From Actinoplanes solisilvae (GTDB lineage Bacteria > Actinomycetota > Actinomycetes > Mycobacteriales > Micromonosporaceae), in assembly GCF_003999975.1 (NCBI RefSeq), contig NZ_RJAC01000001.1, positions 558,001 to 622,000 on the forward strand: a stretch of DNA of 64,000 nucleotides, read 5' to 3'. The translations under genes were made by a program, and so were the position numbers. Under the pieces are notes generated by a model, which worked only from the letters and a program-made list of their open reading frames with translations, had not been told where the DNA came from and searched no databases. This document shows, one piece after another, positions 50,747 to 60,673 of this stretch (its first letter is position 1; every line of letters begins with the position of its first letter).

Positions 50747-50777
50747 TCAGGCGAGGCGGGCGACCGCGGCGCCGACC
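50664..50777. repeat. Imperfect tandem repeat spanning the dapC stop codon
   Basis: Four units beginning GACCGCGG or GACCGCAG at 50664, 50695, 50731 and 50762 (31, 36, 31 bases and a partial), each carrying GGGCTCAGGCGAGG or a close variant. The third contains the real stop codon of dapC. Units are only partly identical. Confidence 0.65.
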
Positions 50778-51838
50778 CTCTCGTCGGTGGCGGTCAGCGC
50801 GATCCGCACGTGCTGCTCACCCGCCGGGCCGTAGAAGGCCCCCGGAGCGGCCAGGATGCCGCGGTCGGCCAGCCAGTCGACGGTCTTCCAGCAGTCCTCG
50901 CCGCGCGTCGACCAGAGGTAGAGCCCGGCCTCGGAGTGGCTGATCTCGAAACCGGCGCCGGTCAGCGCGGCTCGCAGCCGATCGCGCCGCCCGGCGTAGA
51001 GATCGCGTTGTGCGGCCACGTGCTCCTCGTCGCCCAGCGCGGCGATCATCGCCGCCTGCACCGGCGCGGGCACGATCATGCCGGCGTGCTTGCGGACCGC
51101 GAGCAGTTCGGCGATGAGCGCGGGGTCGCCGCCGACGAACGCGGCACGATAGCCGGCCAGGTTGGACCGTTTGGAGAGCGAGTTGACGGCCAGCACGCCG
51201 GTGTAGTCGCCGCCGGTCACCCGGTCGTCGAGGATCGAGACGGGGTCCGTCTCCCAGCCCAGCGACAGGTAGCACTCGTCGCTGGCCACGACCACGCCGC
51301 GCTCGCGCGCCCACGAGACGACCTTGCGCAGGTGCTCGACCGGGAGCACCTTGCCGGTCGGGTTGGACGGCGAGTTGATCCAGACCAGGCGCACCCGCGG
51401 ATCGGGCCCGACCGCGGTCAGCGAGTCGGACCGGATCACGGTGGCGCCGGACAGGCGGACGCCGACCTCGTAGGTCGGGTACCCGACCGACGGGATCACG
51501 ACCTTGTCGCCGGGACCGGCGCCGAGCAGCGTGGGCAGCCAGGCGACCAGTTCCTTGGAGCCGATCGTCGGCAGCACGCCCGGCGTGCCGGACGCCCCGC
51601 AGGCCCGTGCCAGCCACCCCGCGATGGCCGCCCGCAGCGCCGGCGTACCGGCGGTGAGCGGGTAGCCGGGAGCGTCCGACGCGTCCGCGAGGGCGCGCCG
51701 GATCAGCGGCGGCACGGGATCGACGGGAGTGCCGATCGAGAGGTCGACGATCCCGTCAGGGTGCGCGGCGGCTCGAGCCTTGGCCGGCTCCAGCAGATCC
51801 CACGGAAAGTCAGGTAGAGCCGCCGACAGTGCGCTCAG
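50747..51838 (-). CDS. dapC: Succinyldiaminopimelate transaminase DapC
   Basis: A 363-residue PLP fold-type I aminotransferase. Substrate-binding [12 protein letters not shown], cofactor-binding SDECYLSL and the catalytic Lys in [13 protein letters not shown] are visible, as in mycobacterial DapC (Rv1178 type). DapC converts the product of DapD, and dapD/dapE lie 12 kb away. No ATG, GTG or TTG begins near the expected N-terminus, but CTG at 51838 overlaps the fdxA stop (CTGA), the same 4-base overlap used by many genes here. The stop lies in a tandem repeat. Confidence 0.9.
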   Translation of the reverse strand: MSALSAALPDFPWDLLEPAKARAAAHPDGIVDLSIGTPVDPVPPLIRRALADASDAPGYPLTAGTPALRAAIAGWLARACGASGTPGVLPTIGSKELVAWLPTLLGAGPGDKVVIPSVGYPTYEVGVRLSGATVIRSDSLTAVGPDPRVRLVWINSPSNPTGKVLPVEHLRKVVSWARERGVVVASDECYLSLGWETDPVSILDDRVTGGDYTGVLAVNSLSKRSNLAGYRAAFVGGDPALIAELLAVRKHAGMIVPAPVQAAMIAALGDEEHVAAQRDLYAGRRDRLRAALTGAGFEISHSEAGLYLWSTRGEDCWKTVDWLADRGILAAPGAFYGPAGEQHVRIALTATDERVGAAVARLA

Positions 51839-52158
51839 TGGTCGCCCCTGGGCGGCTGACCGACGATGAACGGGGTGTCCTTGTCGATCTTGCCGACCTT
51901 GGCCGCACCACCGGGCGAACCGAGATCTTCGAAGAACTCGTAGTTCGCGGTGGTGTAGTCCTTCCACTGGTCGGGGACGTCGTCCTCGTAGAAGATCGCC
52001 TCGACCGGGCAGACCGGCTCACAGGCCCCGCAGTCGACGCACTCATCGGGGTGGATGTAGAGCATCCGGTTGCCCTCGTAGATGCAGTCGACCGGGCATT
52101 CCTCGATGCATGCCTTGTCGAGCACATCGACGCACGGCTCAGCGATGATGTAGGTCAC
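51835..52158 (-). CDS. fdxA: 7Fe ferredoxin (3Fe-4S/4Fe-4S)
   Basis: A 107-residue seven-iron ferredoxin ([24 protein letters not shown]...) with both cluster sets: [17 protein letters not shown] for the 3Fe-4S and [16 protein letters not shown] for the 4Fe-4S cluster. GTG 52158 has no clear ribosome binding site. It is coupled to dapC by a 4-base overlap, an order conserved in mycobacteria (fdxC-dapC). Confidence 0.95.
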   Translation of the reverse strand: MTYIIAEPCVDVLDKACIEECPVDCIYEGNRMLYIHPDECVDCGACEPVCPVEAIFYEDDVPDQWKDYTTANYEFFEDLGSPGGAAKVGKIDKDTPFIVGQPPRGDH

Positions 52159-52240
52159 GGGTCTTTCCCTCCCAAGCCACGCCGCGGGGACCGCCGGCGA
52201 CAGTTGCAGAGCCTAGTATCTCCGCCGGAGGAGGTGACAC

Positions 52241-53206
52241 GTGCTCCGACGGCAGGATGTGGGACACCGGGTGGTGGTACGCCGAATTGTAGGCGTTTCG
52301 CAGGATCGCACGCTCTACACCGATGCCCTCGGTGAGTTGGTGGCTCTCACCGAGACCGATCTCACGATCGCCACCGACAAGGGAACCGTACGTGTTCCCC
52401 TGCGCGAGGTGCACCGGGCCAAGCGCGTGCCGGCCGCCCGACGGCCACCCGCGGCCGAGGTGACCGCCCTCGAACTGGCCGCGAACGACGCCTGGCCGGC
52501 CCCCGTACGGGCCACGCTCGGCCGCTGGATCCTGCGTGCCGCCGACAACTGGACCGGCCGGGCCAACTCCGCGCTCGCGGTCGGCGACCCCGATCGCCCG
52601 CTCGAGTCCGCCATCGACGCCGTCGAGCAGTGGTACGAGGCGCACGGCCAGCGCCCGCTGATCAACGCCCCGATGCCGCTCGCCGCCCCGGTGAACGCCG
52701 CCCTGGACGCCCGCGGCTGGGGTGCCCGGCCGCTCACCCTCGTGCAGACGGCCACGGTCGCCGCCCTGACGACCGCCTTGGAGCCCCGCCCCGACCTGCC
52801 GCCGGTCGAGCTGGCCGACAGCCCGGGCGACGACTGGTTCGCGATGGTCGCCGATCACAAGGGCACCCTTCCGCCTGCCGCGGCCCGCATCCTCACGGCC
52901 CCGGCCGAGGTCGTCTTCGCCCAGGTACGCGACTCGGACGGCGGCCTGCTCGCGATCGGCCGCGGCGCGGTCACCGGCCCGGGCCGCTGGCTGGGTGTCG
53001 CGCTGCTTCAGACGGCGCCGCACGCGCGCCGCCGGGGCGTCGCCCGGCACGTGTTGCGCGAGCTCGTGCTCTGGGGTGCCCAGCGGAGCAGTGCCCGCGC
53101 CTATCTGCAGGTCGAGGAGCGCAACACGGGTGCGGTGGCGCTCTACGGCCGGGTGGGCTTCACCACTCATCACACCTATCTGACCCGCGAAGCCCCGCTC
53201 GGCTAA
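52241..53206 (+). CDS. GNAT family N-acetyltransferase
   Basis: A 321-residue protein: an N-terminal domain of about 200 residues of unknown fold, then a C-terminal GNAT domain (LLQTAPHARRRGVARHVLREL, the acetyl-CoA loop, and AYLQVEERNTGAVALYGRVGF). GTG 52241 has a near-perfect GGAGGAGGT two bases upstream. TAGTAT (52214-52219) may be the -10. Substrate unknown; it is divergent from fdxA. Confidence 0.85.
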   Translation: MLRRQDVGHRVVVRRIVGVSQDRTLYTDALGELVALTETDLTIATDKGTVRVPLREVHRAKRVPAARRPPAAEVTALELAANDAWPAPVRATLGRWILRAADNWTGRANSALAVGDPDRPLESAIDAVEQWYEAHGQRPLINAPMPLAAPVNAALDARGWGARPLTLVQTATVAALTTALEPRPDLPPVELADSPGDDWFAMVADHKGTLPPAAARILTAPAEVVFAQVRDSDGGLLAIGRGAVTGPGRWLGVALLQTAPHARRRGVARHVLRELVLWGAQRSSARAYLQVEERNTGAVALYGRVGFTTHHTYLTREAPLG

Positions 53207-53673
53207 CGACGTACGATCTTGCGGGGCTTGGCCTGGCGGGTCTCGGTGTAGGCCCGCAGAGCCCGCGACCGGTAGTCGCGGCCCAGCGTCACCGCTATCC
53301 AGTAGCCGACCAGCACGCCCGCACCCGCGAAGCCCGCGTAGAGCGCGATCTGCGAGAAGAAGCCCTCGGAACCGCCCGAGAACGGCTGGTCGCCGCTGAT
53401 GAACGGGCCGGCCACGAGGGTCAGCAGCATCGCGCCGGCCACCCCGAAGACCAGGTCGGGGGCGAGCCACTCGGAGGGGCGCCGGCGCTGCGAGACCAGG
53501 AACGTGTAGACCGCGAGGACCAGTCCGACCAGCGAGAACATGATGATCGTGATGCGGCCGCCGGCGTCGTCGTCACCGTCGAACCCGAAGCGGGTGACCA
53601 AGCGGGCCACCACGTTCACGGCGAACAGACCGATCGCGAGCGCCGCGATCGGGAACCAGCGCTGCTGCCTCAT
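53203..53673 (-). CDS. Hypothetical four-helix membrane protein
   Basis: A 156-residue integral membrane protein with four hydrophobic helices and a basic C-terminus (AKPRKIVRR). No recognisable domain. It is convergent with the GNAT gene by four bases and lies 30 bases downstream of the VanW gene, so it may be co-transcribed with it. Confidence 0.75.
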   Translation of the reverse strand: MRQQRWFPIAALAIGLFAVNVVARLVTRFGFDGDDDAGGRITIIMFSLVGLVLAVYTFLVSQRRRPSEWLAPDLVFGVAGAMLLTLVAGPFISGDQPFSGGSEGFFSQIALYAGFAGAGVLVGYWIAVTLGRDYRSRALRAYTETRQAKPRKIVRR

Positions 53674-53703
53674 GACCCCTCCCAGGGACCTGTGCTGCGC
53701 GGC

Positions 53704-55524
53704 TCAGTCACCGCCGCAGACGAATCGTGGCTCGGGATCGTAGCGCCAGGTGAACTTCTCGCGCTCGATCTCCCGGCCATCTTTGCGGATGACGCGCCAT
53801 GCGTCCTGGGTGAAACCTGGGAGTCCGCTGCTAGCTATGCACTTGGGTCCGGCCGGGCGGTGCTGGGTCGGCGGGCTGGTCGCGTTGCGCCGGGGCCCGT
53901 ACACGGTCTTGACGCTGTCGTAGACCTTGGTGCTCCACATGGTCACGGTCACCGAGCGCCCGGTCGTGGCGGTGTCGATCAGGATCCCGTACGGCGTGGT
54001 GTTCTTGAACTTGAGATCGAGCGAGGGATAGAAGATCGTCGACTCGATGACCGACGGGTAGCGCGAGAAGTAGAACGAGTGCGGCTTGTGCTCGACGTCC
54101 TTGAGACCCGCGTAGTAGGCGGCGTTGAACAGCGTCGTGGTGAACTGGGAAGCACCGCCGCCGACACCCGGCTCGAGCACCCCGTTCACGATCACCGGCG
54201 CGTCCTTGTAGCCGGACGCGTAGTCGCGCTCGCCGGTGTGCCCGTTCAGCGAGAACGTCTTGCCGGGCCGCAGGATCGCCCCGTCCACGTCCTTCGCGAT
54301 CGTGATGATGTTCTGGCTGCGCGGCGAGCTGCGACCACCGGTGAAATACGTGGTGAACGTCGAGACCTTCTCCTTGATGCCCAGCTTGGCGACGTCGGCC
54401 GCGCTCGTGTCCGACTGTTTCTCGGCGAGCACCGCACTCACCGCGCGTGGCGCCGGAGCCGCCAGCACCGTGAGCAGTTCGGATTCCAGCTTGTCGAGAT
54501 CGACCAGGCGACCGGGCGCCCCGTTCACCACCTGAGGCTTGCCGTCACGCAGCTGCACGGTGGCCGGCTTGGCGGCGGTCTCCACCTTCCCGAACTCGGC
54601 GGCGCCGGCCTTACGCAGCTTCGCCCCGTCGATCGCCGCGGTCAGCTTGCCCGCATTGTCCGACCGGAAGACCAGGCCCTTCGCGACCGCCGCCGGGGTG
54701 AGCCGGAACGACTTCGCACCCACGGTCACGGTCACCGGAGCGGCCACGGCCGGCTTCGCGAGATCGGCGATCAATGCGTCGACCTGCTCTTTCGTCGTCG
54801 CCGGGGCGCGCGTGCTCAGCGGCACCTCGGCCACCGACCCGGTCGGCCACGCCTTCCTGACCCGCTCGGCGGCGGCCGCCTTCTCAAGATCAAGACCGGG
54901 TCCCGGGTACGTGGCCACGGGCGTGACACCCTTGAAGGTGATCCCCGGTTTGCGGATCGAGAACCGCTCGGCGCTCACCTGCTTGCGCAGCGCCGCCTCG
55001 AGCTTGGCCTCGTCGAGCCGCACGACCGGCTCGACGATCGTGGCGCCGAAGAGCCGGCGCCCGCTCCCCGCGGCGGCCTCGACCGTCGCGGGCACGTCGA
55101 AGGTCAGCCCCACCGCTTCGGGTTCGACCGTCACGTCTTTGCCGTCGAGCAGCACCCGGGCCGGTCGGGTAGCGCGGGCGGCCACGTGGTCGCCGAACGC
55201 CTTCTCGGCCTCGGCCCTGGTCAGCGCGCCCAGGTCGAGCCCGAGCACCTCGGTGCCGCGCGGAATGTCGCCCGAGCTGACGTAGGCCGCCGTGCCGCCC
55301 GCGCCGACCGCGAGCAGGCCGGTCACCCCGGCCGCAACCAGCCACTTCCGGCGCTTTCGCGGAGCTTCGACGGGCGGGATCCGCTCCTCGGGCGGCGGCT
55401 GACGCTGAGCCGGGGCGGGCGAGGCCGCGACGTTGCCGACCGGCGTCTCGTTGAGGATGACGGTGTCGTCCGCCCCCGCACCCGATCGTGGCTGCTCGAC
55501 GGATCCCTCGGACCTGGACGTCAC
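53704..55524 (-). CDS. VanW family cell-envelope protein with peptidoglycan-binding repeats
   Basis: A 606-residue protein: Pro-rich cytoplasmic head, one transmembrane helix (WLVAAGVTGLLAVGAGGTAAY), two PG_binding_4-like domains, then a VanW domain (TFSLNGHTGERDYASGYKDAPVIVNGVLEPG) with GGGASQFTTTLFNAA. VanW proteins are linked to envelope homeostasis but have no assigned enzymatic activity. Start GTG 55524 gives MTSRSEGSVEQPRSG. Confidence 0.9.
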   Translation of the reverse strand: MTSRSEGSVEQPRSGAGADDTVILNETPVGNVAASPAPAQRQPPPEERIPPVEAPRKRRKWLVAAGVTGLLAVGAGGTAAYVSSGDIPRGTEVLGLDLGALTRAEAEKAFGDHVAARATRPARVLLDGKDVTVEPEAVGLTFDVPATVEAAAGSGRRLFGATIVEPVVRLDEAKLEAALRKQVSAERFSIRKPGITFKGVTPVATYPGPGLDLEKAAAAERVRKAWPTGSVAEVPLSTRAPATTKEQVDALIADLAKPAVAAPVTVTVGAKSFRLTPAAVAKGLVFRSDNAGKLTAAIDGAKLRKAGAAEFGKVETAAKPATVQLRDGKPQVVNGAPGRLVDLDKLESELLTVLAAPAPRAVSAVLAEKQSDTSAADVAKLGIKEKVSTFTTYFTGGRSSPRSQNIITIAKDVDGAILRPGKTFSLNGHTGERDYASGYKDAPVIVNGVLEPGVGGGASQFTTTLFNAAYYAGLKDVEHKPHSFYFSRYPSVIESTIFYPSLDLKFKNTTPYGILIDTATTGRSVTVTMWSTKVYDSVKTVYGPRRNATSPPTQHRPAGPKCIASSGLPGFTQDAWRVIRKDGREIEREKFTWRYDPEPRFVCGGD

Positions 55525-55614
55525 GGGCTCACCTCATCGCCGACGTGGGACCGGCACCCACGTATCTGCAGGTGGTACGCACGGCGGCGGCTCGCGGTTC
55601 ACCCGGACCGGCGC

Positions 55615-56136
55615 CTAGGGAAGGCTGCGCTTCAGGATCAGCCGATAGGAGTAGACCGCGAAGGACAGGCTCCCGGCCAGGATCATCACGAGCGCGACCC
55701 AGTCGGAACCGCCGAGCAGATAGTCGCCCTCGCGCGTGCGCACGCCCGCCGCGAACAGCATGATCAGCGTCCACAGCGCCCAGGGCGGGCCGATCGCCCA
55801 CTTGCGGTGGGTCGTGGAGACCGCGAACCAGGCGATCGCCCAGTTGAGCGCCACCGCGAGCACGACCGAGACCCAGAGCAGCGGACCACCGCCGGAGCCG
55901 ATCGAGTCGCCGCGCCAGATCGTCGTCAGGTCACCGGCGCGCAGCGTGGTCAGGATCAGCTCGAGGAAGCCGGTGACGACCGCGGCCACGATCGCGATCA
56001 CCAGGCCGCCGACGCGGATCACCGTCTCCCAGCCCGCCCACGTCTCGCGAGGCGGAACCTCGTACGCCTCGGGGCTGGGCAGTTGCTCGGCGGAAGTGGG
56101 CGTGTCGGACATCGGGGTGTCGCTTTCGGTCTTCAT
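55615..56136 (-). CDS. Hypothetical four-helix membrane protein
   Basis: A 173-residue protein with a hydrophilic 45-residue N-terminus and four membrane helices. No known domain. ATG 56136 overlaps the mshB stop by 4 bases (ATGA), so it is co-translated with mshB, an association with mycothiol synthesis that is conserved in mycobacteria (Rv1171-like). Confidence 0.8.
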   Translation of the reverse strand: MKTESDTPMSDTPTSAEQLPSPEAYEVPPRETWAGWETVIRVGGLVIAIVAAVVTGFLELILTTLRAGDLTTIWRGDSIGSGGGPLLWVSVVLAVALNWAIAWFAVSTTHRKWAIGPPWALWTLIMLFAAGVRTREGDYLLGGSDWVALVMILAGSLSFAVYSYRLILKRSLP

Positions 56137-57035
56137 CGGGTGACCGCCTCGGCTGCGGCCGGTTGTTCCAGGCCCAGGCCGCCGAACAGGTCGCTCTCCC
56201 AGCCGTGGGGACCCTCGCCCGGGCCGCGTTCGCCCTTGGCGATGGTGAAGTATTCGACGCCCATGAACTCGCCGCCGAAGTCGCCCGCGATGCCGTAGAG
56301 CCAGGAGTTGTCGGGGATCTGGGTGGCGTGCGCCTGCATCGCCGCGACCTTGCTCTGGTAGTAGTCGGTGCCGTCGATGCGCGCGGCGATCTCGTCGTCG
56401 GGGTGGCCGAAGGGAAGATCTTCGACGTTCTCGACCTCGGCGAACGGGTTGTCGGAGAGCTCGCGGAACGCCTCCATGCCGTCGCGCAGCACGCTCAGCG
56501 GCATGGCCGTCCAGTAGATCTTGCTGGGGCCGTCGTCGCCGGCCAGTTCGGCCGCGCGCATCGCCACCCGGTGGGCCTGGATGTGATCGGGATGACCGTA
56601 GAACCCGTTCGGGTCGTACGTGATCATGACCTGGGGGCGGACCTCGCGGATCACCTCGAGCAGCAGGGCCGCGGCCTCGTCGAGGTCGGCCTGCCAGAAG
56701 GCGCGCGGGTGCTCGTTGGTCGGCAGGCCCATCATGCCCGAGTCGCGGTAGCGGCCGGCCCCGCCGAGAAACCGGTGATCGGTCACGCCGAGGGCCGCGC
56801 ACGCACGCGAGAGCTCGACCAGGCGGTAACCGCCGAGCTGGTCGGCCTGGGCCGCCTCGAGCTGCGCGAGCTCGGGCACGTGGATCTCGCCCTCTTCGCC
56901 GAGAGTGCAGGTCACGAGGGTCACGTGGGCGCCGGAGGAGACGTAGTGGGCCATCGTGGCCCCGGTGCCGGTGACCTCGTCGTCAGGGTGGGCGTGCACC
57001 AGCAGCAGGCGGCGGGCGGGCAGGGCGTCAGTCAC
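56133..57035 (-). CDS. mshB: MshB deacetylase (mycothiol biosynthesis)
   Basis: A 300-residue zinc LmbE/PIG-L-fold enzyme that removes the acetyl group from GlcNAc-Ins to give GlcN-Ins in mycothiol synthesis. The zinc ligands HAHPDDE and HPDHIQAHR and the motif [13 protein letters not shown] are clear. GTG 57035 lies seven bases after TATTCT (leaderless). Its mycothiol product is what mycoredoxin (at 15.1 kb) works with. The S9 peptidase is encoded divergently. Confidence 0.95.
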   Translation of the reverse strand: MTDALPARRLLLVHAHPDDEVTGTGATMAHYVSSGAHVTLVTCTLGEEGEIHVPELAQLEAAQADQLGGYRLVELSRACAALGVTDHRFLGGAGRYRDSGMMGLPTNEHPRAFWQADLDEAAALLLEVIREVRPQVMITYDPNGFYGHPDHIQAHRVAMRAAELAGDDGPSKIYWTAMPLSVLRDGMEAFRELSDNPFAEVENVEDLPFGHPDDEIAARIDGTDYYQSKVAAMQAHATQIPDNSWLYGIAGDFGGEFMGVEYFTIAKGERGPGEGPHGWESDLFGGLGLEQPAAAEAVTR

Positions 57036-57129
57036 GCGCGCAAGAATACGCGGGAACATCGGGCCGATCCGCCTACGCCGTGCCCGGTTTGGGGCGCGCG
57101 AACCCAGCTTGATCAGCGATGCTGTCCGG

Positions 57130-58992
57130 GTGGACTTCCCCGGGCTCGCCGAGCGCACAGGTCACTTCCGCTACGGCGCGCCGTACGCGGTGACGGTCGG
57201 AGCGGACGGCCGGCGCATGGCGTTCCTGCGCTCGACCGGCCCCGAGGACCCGATCTCGTCCCTCTGGGCGCTCAACGTCGCCACGTCGACCGAGTCGCTG
57301 GTCGCAGCGGGCCCGGTCCGGGCGTACGCCACCGATCGCGACGCCCGCGTGGCGGCGTTCGCGCGCGAGGGCCGGCTGTTCCGGGCCGACCTGATCCGCG
57401 GCACGGTGGCCGAGGTGCCGACCGTGGCGCCCGTCGAGGATCCCCGGCCGGACCCGTCGGGCGGCTCCATCGCGTACATCAGCCGGGCCGACGGCTCGCC
57501 CTCGCTGCGCGTCGTCGGGCCGGACGGCGACCGGCTGCTCGCGGGTGAGTCGGGCAACGCCTGGCGCGAGCACGGCGGCATGATCGGCTGGGGTGTGCCC
57601 GACGAGGCGGCACTGCGCCTGGGCCGCGACCGCGGCTGGTGGTGGTCGCCCGACGGCCGCCAGATCCTGGCCACCCGCACGGCCACGACGACCAGCCTGC
57701 ACCTGCTCGACCTCGACTACGGCTGGGTCGACGTGCACTGGGACCGCGAGACCTATCCGCACGTGGTCAACGTGCGCTGGGCCGACGGCGGCGGCCCCCT
57801 GATCACGGTGTTGCGCCGCATGCAGCAGCACGGCCTGGTGCTGGCGGTCGACCCGCGCACCGGCGAGACCCAGGTGCACGCGGAACTCGCCGACGCCCGG
57901 TGGGTCGAGCCGGTCATCGGCACGCCGCGCCATCTGCCTGACGGGCGGGTGCTGGTCGGCGGCGAGCTGGCCCACGACGGCTTCGACGCGCGCTGCCTGT
58001 TCGCCGACGGCAGCCTGCTCACCCCGCCGAACCTTTACGTGCGTCGCGTGGTCGGCACGGTCCCGCGCCCCGGCGGCCCGAACGGCTCCCCCGACCTGAT
58101 CGTCGAGGGCACCGACGGCGACCCGGCGTCCCAGGCGGTCTTCCGCGTACGCACCTCGCTGGGCGGAGGCAGCGCGGAGGCCACGAAAATCACGTCGACC
58201 CCGGGCCGTCACCACGCCGAGGCCGGCGGCGACATCCTGGTCGTCGACGACGTGGTGTGGCGCGGCCGCACCCGGCTGGCCGCGCTGGGCAACCTGTCCG
58301 CGCCGCTGCCCTACGACCCGCGGCCGGCCCTGGAACGGGTCACCGACCGCCGCCTGCCCGCCGCGGTCCTCTACCCGACCGGGTTCGTCGGCGGCCGCAA
58401 GATCCCGGTCCTGGTCACGCTGGGCGAGGGCCCCGGCAGCCAGCAGGTGTTGCACGACCCGGCCGCCTGGCAGGAACGACAGTGGCTGGCCGACGCGGGC
58501 TTCGCCGTCGTGAGCGTCGACGGCCGGGGGACGCCCGGAGTCGCGCCGAGCTTCGAGAAGGTGGTGCACCGCCGGCTCGTCGACGTCAGCCTGGGCGACC
58601 AGGTGGACGCCCTGCTCGACCTGCGCGGCAAGCACCCCGACCTCGATCTGAGCTCGGTCGCCGTACGCGGCTCCGGGCTCGGTGGATGGCTGGCGGCGAT
58701 GGCCGTCCTGCGCCGCCCCGACGTCTTCCACCGCGCGGTGGCCCGCGACCCGCTCGTCGACTGGCACGAGGTGCCGTTGCCGCTGGCCGAGCGCTACCTG
58801 GGCGACCGCCGCGACTCCCTCGACGTCTACGCCCACCACAGCCTGCGCGAGGCCGCCGCCGAAACCCCCAACCCGGCTCCGATCCTGCTGGTCGGCGCCA
58901 CCGTCCCCGGCCTCCCGACGGTCACAGCCCTCCCCTTGGCCGGCGAGCTGGCCTTCCTGCAGGGCCAGCCCCCACACGGCGCCGTCGCCTAG
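57130..58992 (+). CDS. S9 (prolyl oligopeptidase) family peptidase, C-terminally truncated
   Basis: A 620-residue protein with an N-terminal beta-propeller (DPP IV-like, with [12 protein letters not shown] and [12 protein letters not shown] motifs) and a C-terminal alpha/beta-hydrolase (serine nucleophile in VRGSGLGGW near residue 515). The region where the catalytic Asp and His normally lie has collapsed to [15 protein letters not shown] and a short tail ending HGAVA. The enzyme is probably inactive or truncated. GTG 57130 is a tentative start. Confidence 0.82.
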   Translation: MDFPGLAERTGHFRYGAPYAVTVGADGRRMAFLRSTGPEDPISSLWALNVATSTESLVAAGPVRAYATDRDARVAAFAREGRLFRADLIRGTVAEVPTVAPVEDPRPDPSGGSIAYISRADGSPSLRVVGPDGDRLLAGESGNAWREHGGMIGWGVPDEAALRLGRDRGWWWSPDGRQILATRTATTTSLHLLDLDYGWVDVHWDRETYPHVVNVRWADGGGPLITVLRRMQQHGLVLAVDPRTGETQVHAELADARWVEPVIGTPRHLPDGRVLVGGELAHDGFDARCLFADGSLLTPPNLYVRRVVGTVPRPGGPNGSPDLIVEGTDGDPASQAVFRVRTSLGGGSAEATKITSTPGRHHAEAGGDILVVDDVVWRGRTRLAALGNLSAPLPYDPRPALERVTDRRLPAAVLYPTGFVGGRKIPVLVTLGEGPGSQQVLHDPAAWQERQWLADAGFAVVSVDGRGTPGVAPSFEKVVHRRLVDVSLGDQVDALLDLRGKHPDLDLSSVAVRGSGLGGWLAAMAVLRRPDVFHRAVARDPLVDWHEVPLPLAERYLGDRRDSLDVYAHHSLREAAAETPNPAPILLVGATVPGLPTVTALPLAGELAFLQGQPPHGAVA

Positions 58993-59000
58993 TCGCTAGT

Positions 59001-59017
59001 AAGCTAGTCACTAGCTT
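59001..59017. promoter_or_regulatory. Perfect palindrome (possible operator)
   Basis: AAGCTAGTCACTAGCTT, an 8-1-8 perfect dyad with overlapping CTAGT direct repeats to the left, between the S9 stop and the Uma2 remnant. It looks like a repressor binding site, but no regulator gene is next to it. Confidence 0.5.
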
Positions 59018-59038
59018 CTCACCCCCTGCGGAGGCGTT

Positions 59039-59203
59039 GTGACACGCTTGATGTTCGAGGAAGCGGCGGCCATGACCGGCGAGCAGTACCTCGCTCTCGG
59101 CGAGACGCCCGAACAGATCGAGCTTTTCGACGGAAGTTTGGTCCTGCATCTCACCGAACCGGTCACGGCGATCCTCGACCTGGAAGTCTTGCTGCCTGGG
59201 TGA
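59039..59203 (+). pseudogene. Remnant of a Uma2 family gene
   Basis: A 54-residue frame (VTRLMFEEAAAMTGEQYLAL...) that begins like Uma2 (DUF820) proteins: AMTGEQYLALGETPEQIELFDG. It jumps to an end resembling their C-terminus (HLTEPVTAILDLEVLL) without the central nuclease region. About 130 residues appear to be deleted, leaving a short, presumably non-functional fragment. The normal-length family is about 190 residues. Confidence 0.55.
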
Positions 59204-59236
59204 GTTCTGTCGTACCCGTCGCCTAGGGTCGGGTTC

Positions 59237-60673
59237 ATGAGCCACTTCGACGAGGCTTCGGCCGCGGTTCAGGCCGCCCTCGATGCCGGGGCACGCTATG
59301 CCGACTGCCGCGTCATGCTGCGGCGCACCGAGTCGATGACCGCCCGCGACGGCGATGTGGAAGAGCTCGGCTCCGACGAGAGCGCCGGCCTGGGCGTACG
59401 GGCCCTGGTCGGGTCGAGCTGGGGCTTCTTCGCCGTGCCCGACCTGTCCGACGCCGCCGCCCGCGCCGCGGGCCGCCGGGCCGCCGAGATCGCCCGGGCC
59501 AGCGCCACCGTGCCCGGCCCGCCGGTCGACCTGGTGCCGAGCAACGCCGTCGAGGCGAGCTGGGCCAGCGAGTGCGAGATCGACCCGCTCGGTGTCTCCC
59601 TCTCGGCCAAGGGCGACCTGATCGTCGGCGCGACCGCCGCGGCCAAAGAGGCGGGCGCCGACCTCGCCGAGGGCGTCTACCAGATCTGGGACACGCGCAA
59701 GTGGTTCGTCTCCAGCGAGGGCCACCGCATCGACCAGCACGTCCGCGAGTGCGGGGCCGGCGTCACGGCCAGCGCCTTCGGCGACGGCGAGATCCAGCGC
59801 CGCTCCTGGCCGTCCTTCCGCGGGCAGTACGGCACGAGCGGCTGGGAACTGGTCGACAGCCTCGACCTGATCGGCAACGCGCCCCGCATGGCCGAGGAGG
59901 CCCGGGCCCTGCTCTCCGCGCCGCTCTGCCCCACCGGCGAGACCACGCTGGTGCTCGGCGGCGAACAGCTCGCGCTGCAGATCCATGAGTCGGTCGGCCA
60001 CGCGATCGAGCTCGACCGCATCCTCGGCTGGGAGGCCGCGTTCGCCGGCACGAGCTGGCTCGACCTGCGCAAGCTGGGCTCGCTGCGCTACGGCTCCGAG
60101 CTGATGAACATCACCATCGACCCGACCATCCCCGGCGCCCTCGGCAGCTTCGGCTTCGACGACGAGGGCACCCCCGCGGCCAAGCGCGATGCCGTGCGCG
60201 ACGGCGTCTGGGTCGGTGTGCTGGCCGGGCGCGACTCGGCCGCCGTCGCCGGCCTCGACTACGCGGGCAGCGTCCGCTCCGACGGCTGGGCGCGACTGCC
60301 GATGGTCCGCATGACCAACGTCGGCCTCGAGCCCGGCCCCCACTCGCTCGACGAGATCATCGCGGCCACCGACGACGGCGTGTTCATGGACATCAACCGC
60401 TCCTGGTCGATCGACGACCGCCGCCTCAACTTCCAGTTCGGCTGCGAGATCGGCTACGAGATCAAGAACGGCAAGCTCGGCCGCATGGTGCGCAACCCCA
60501 CCTACACCGGCATCGGCCCCAGGTTCTGGCAGTCGATGGACATGCTCTCCTCCGAGAGTGTCGCGTGGGGCACGCCCAACTGCGGCAAGGGCCAGCCCGG
60601 CCAGGTGGGCCACACCGGCCATCCAGCCGGTCCGGCCCGGTTCACCGACGTACGTGTGGGGGTGCGGGGATGA
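59237..60673 (+). CDS. tldD: TldD metalloprotease subunit
   Basis: A 478-residue TldD/PmbA family protein with the zinc motif HESVGH and, later, the cysteine-containing NFQFGCEIGYEI motif. TldD-TldE form a heterodimeric exopeptidase that processes ribosomally synthesised peptides and other substrates. ATG 59237 follows TAGGGT by seven bases (leaderless). It is coupled to tldE by a 4-base overlap. Confidence 0.92.
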   Translation: MSHFDEASAAVQAALDAGARYADCRVMLRRTESMTARDGDVEELGSDESAGLGVRALVGSSWGFFAVPDLSDAAARAAGRRAAEIARASATVPGPPVDLVPSNAVEASWASECEIDPLGVSLSAKGDLIVGATAAAKEAGADLAEGVYQIWDTRKWFVSSEGHRIDQHVRECGAGVTASAFGDGEIQRRSWPSFRGQYGTSGWELVDSLDLIGNAPRMAEEARALLSAPLCPTGETTLVLGGEQLALQIHESVGHAIELDRILGWEAAFAGTSWLDLRKLGSLRYGSELMNITIDPTIPGALGSFGFDDEGTPAAKRDAVRDGVWVGVLAGRDSAAVAGLDYAGSVRSDGWARLPMVRMTNVGLEPGPHSLDEIIAATDDGVFMDINRSWSIDDRRLNFQFGCEIGYEIKNGKLGRMVRNPTYTGIGPRFWQSMDMLSSESVAWGTPNCGKGQPGQVGHTGHPAGPARFTDVRVGVRG

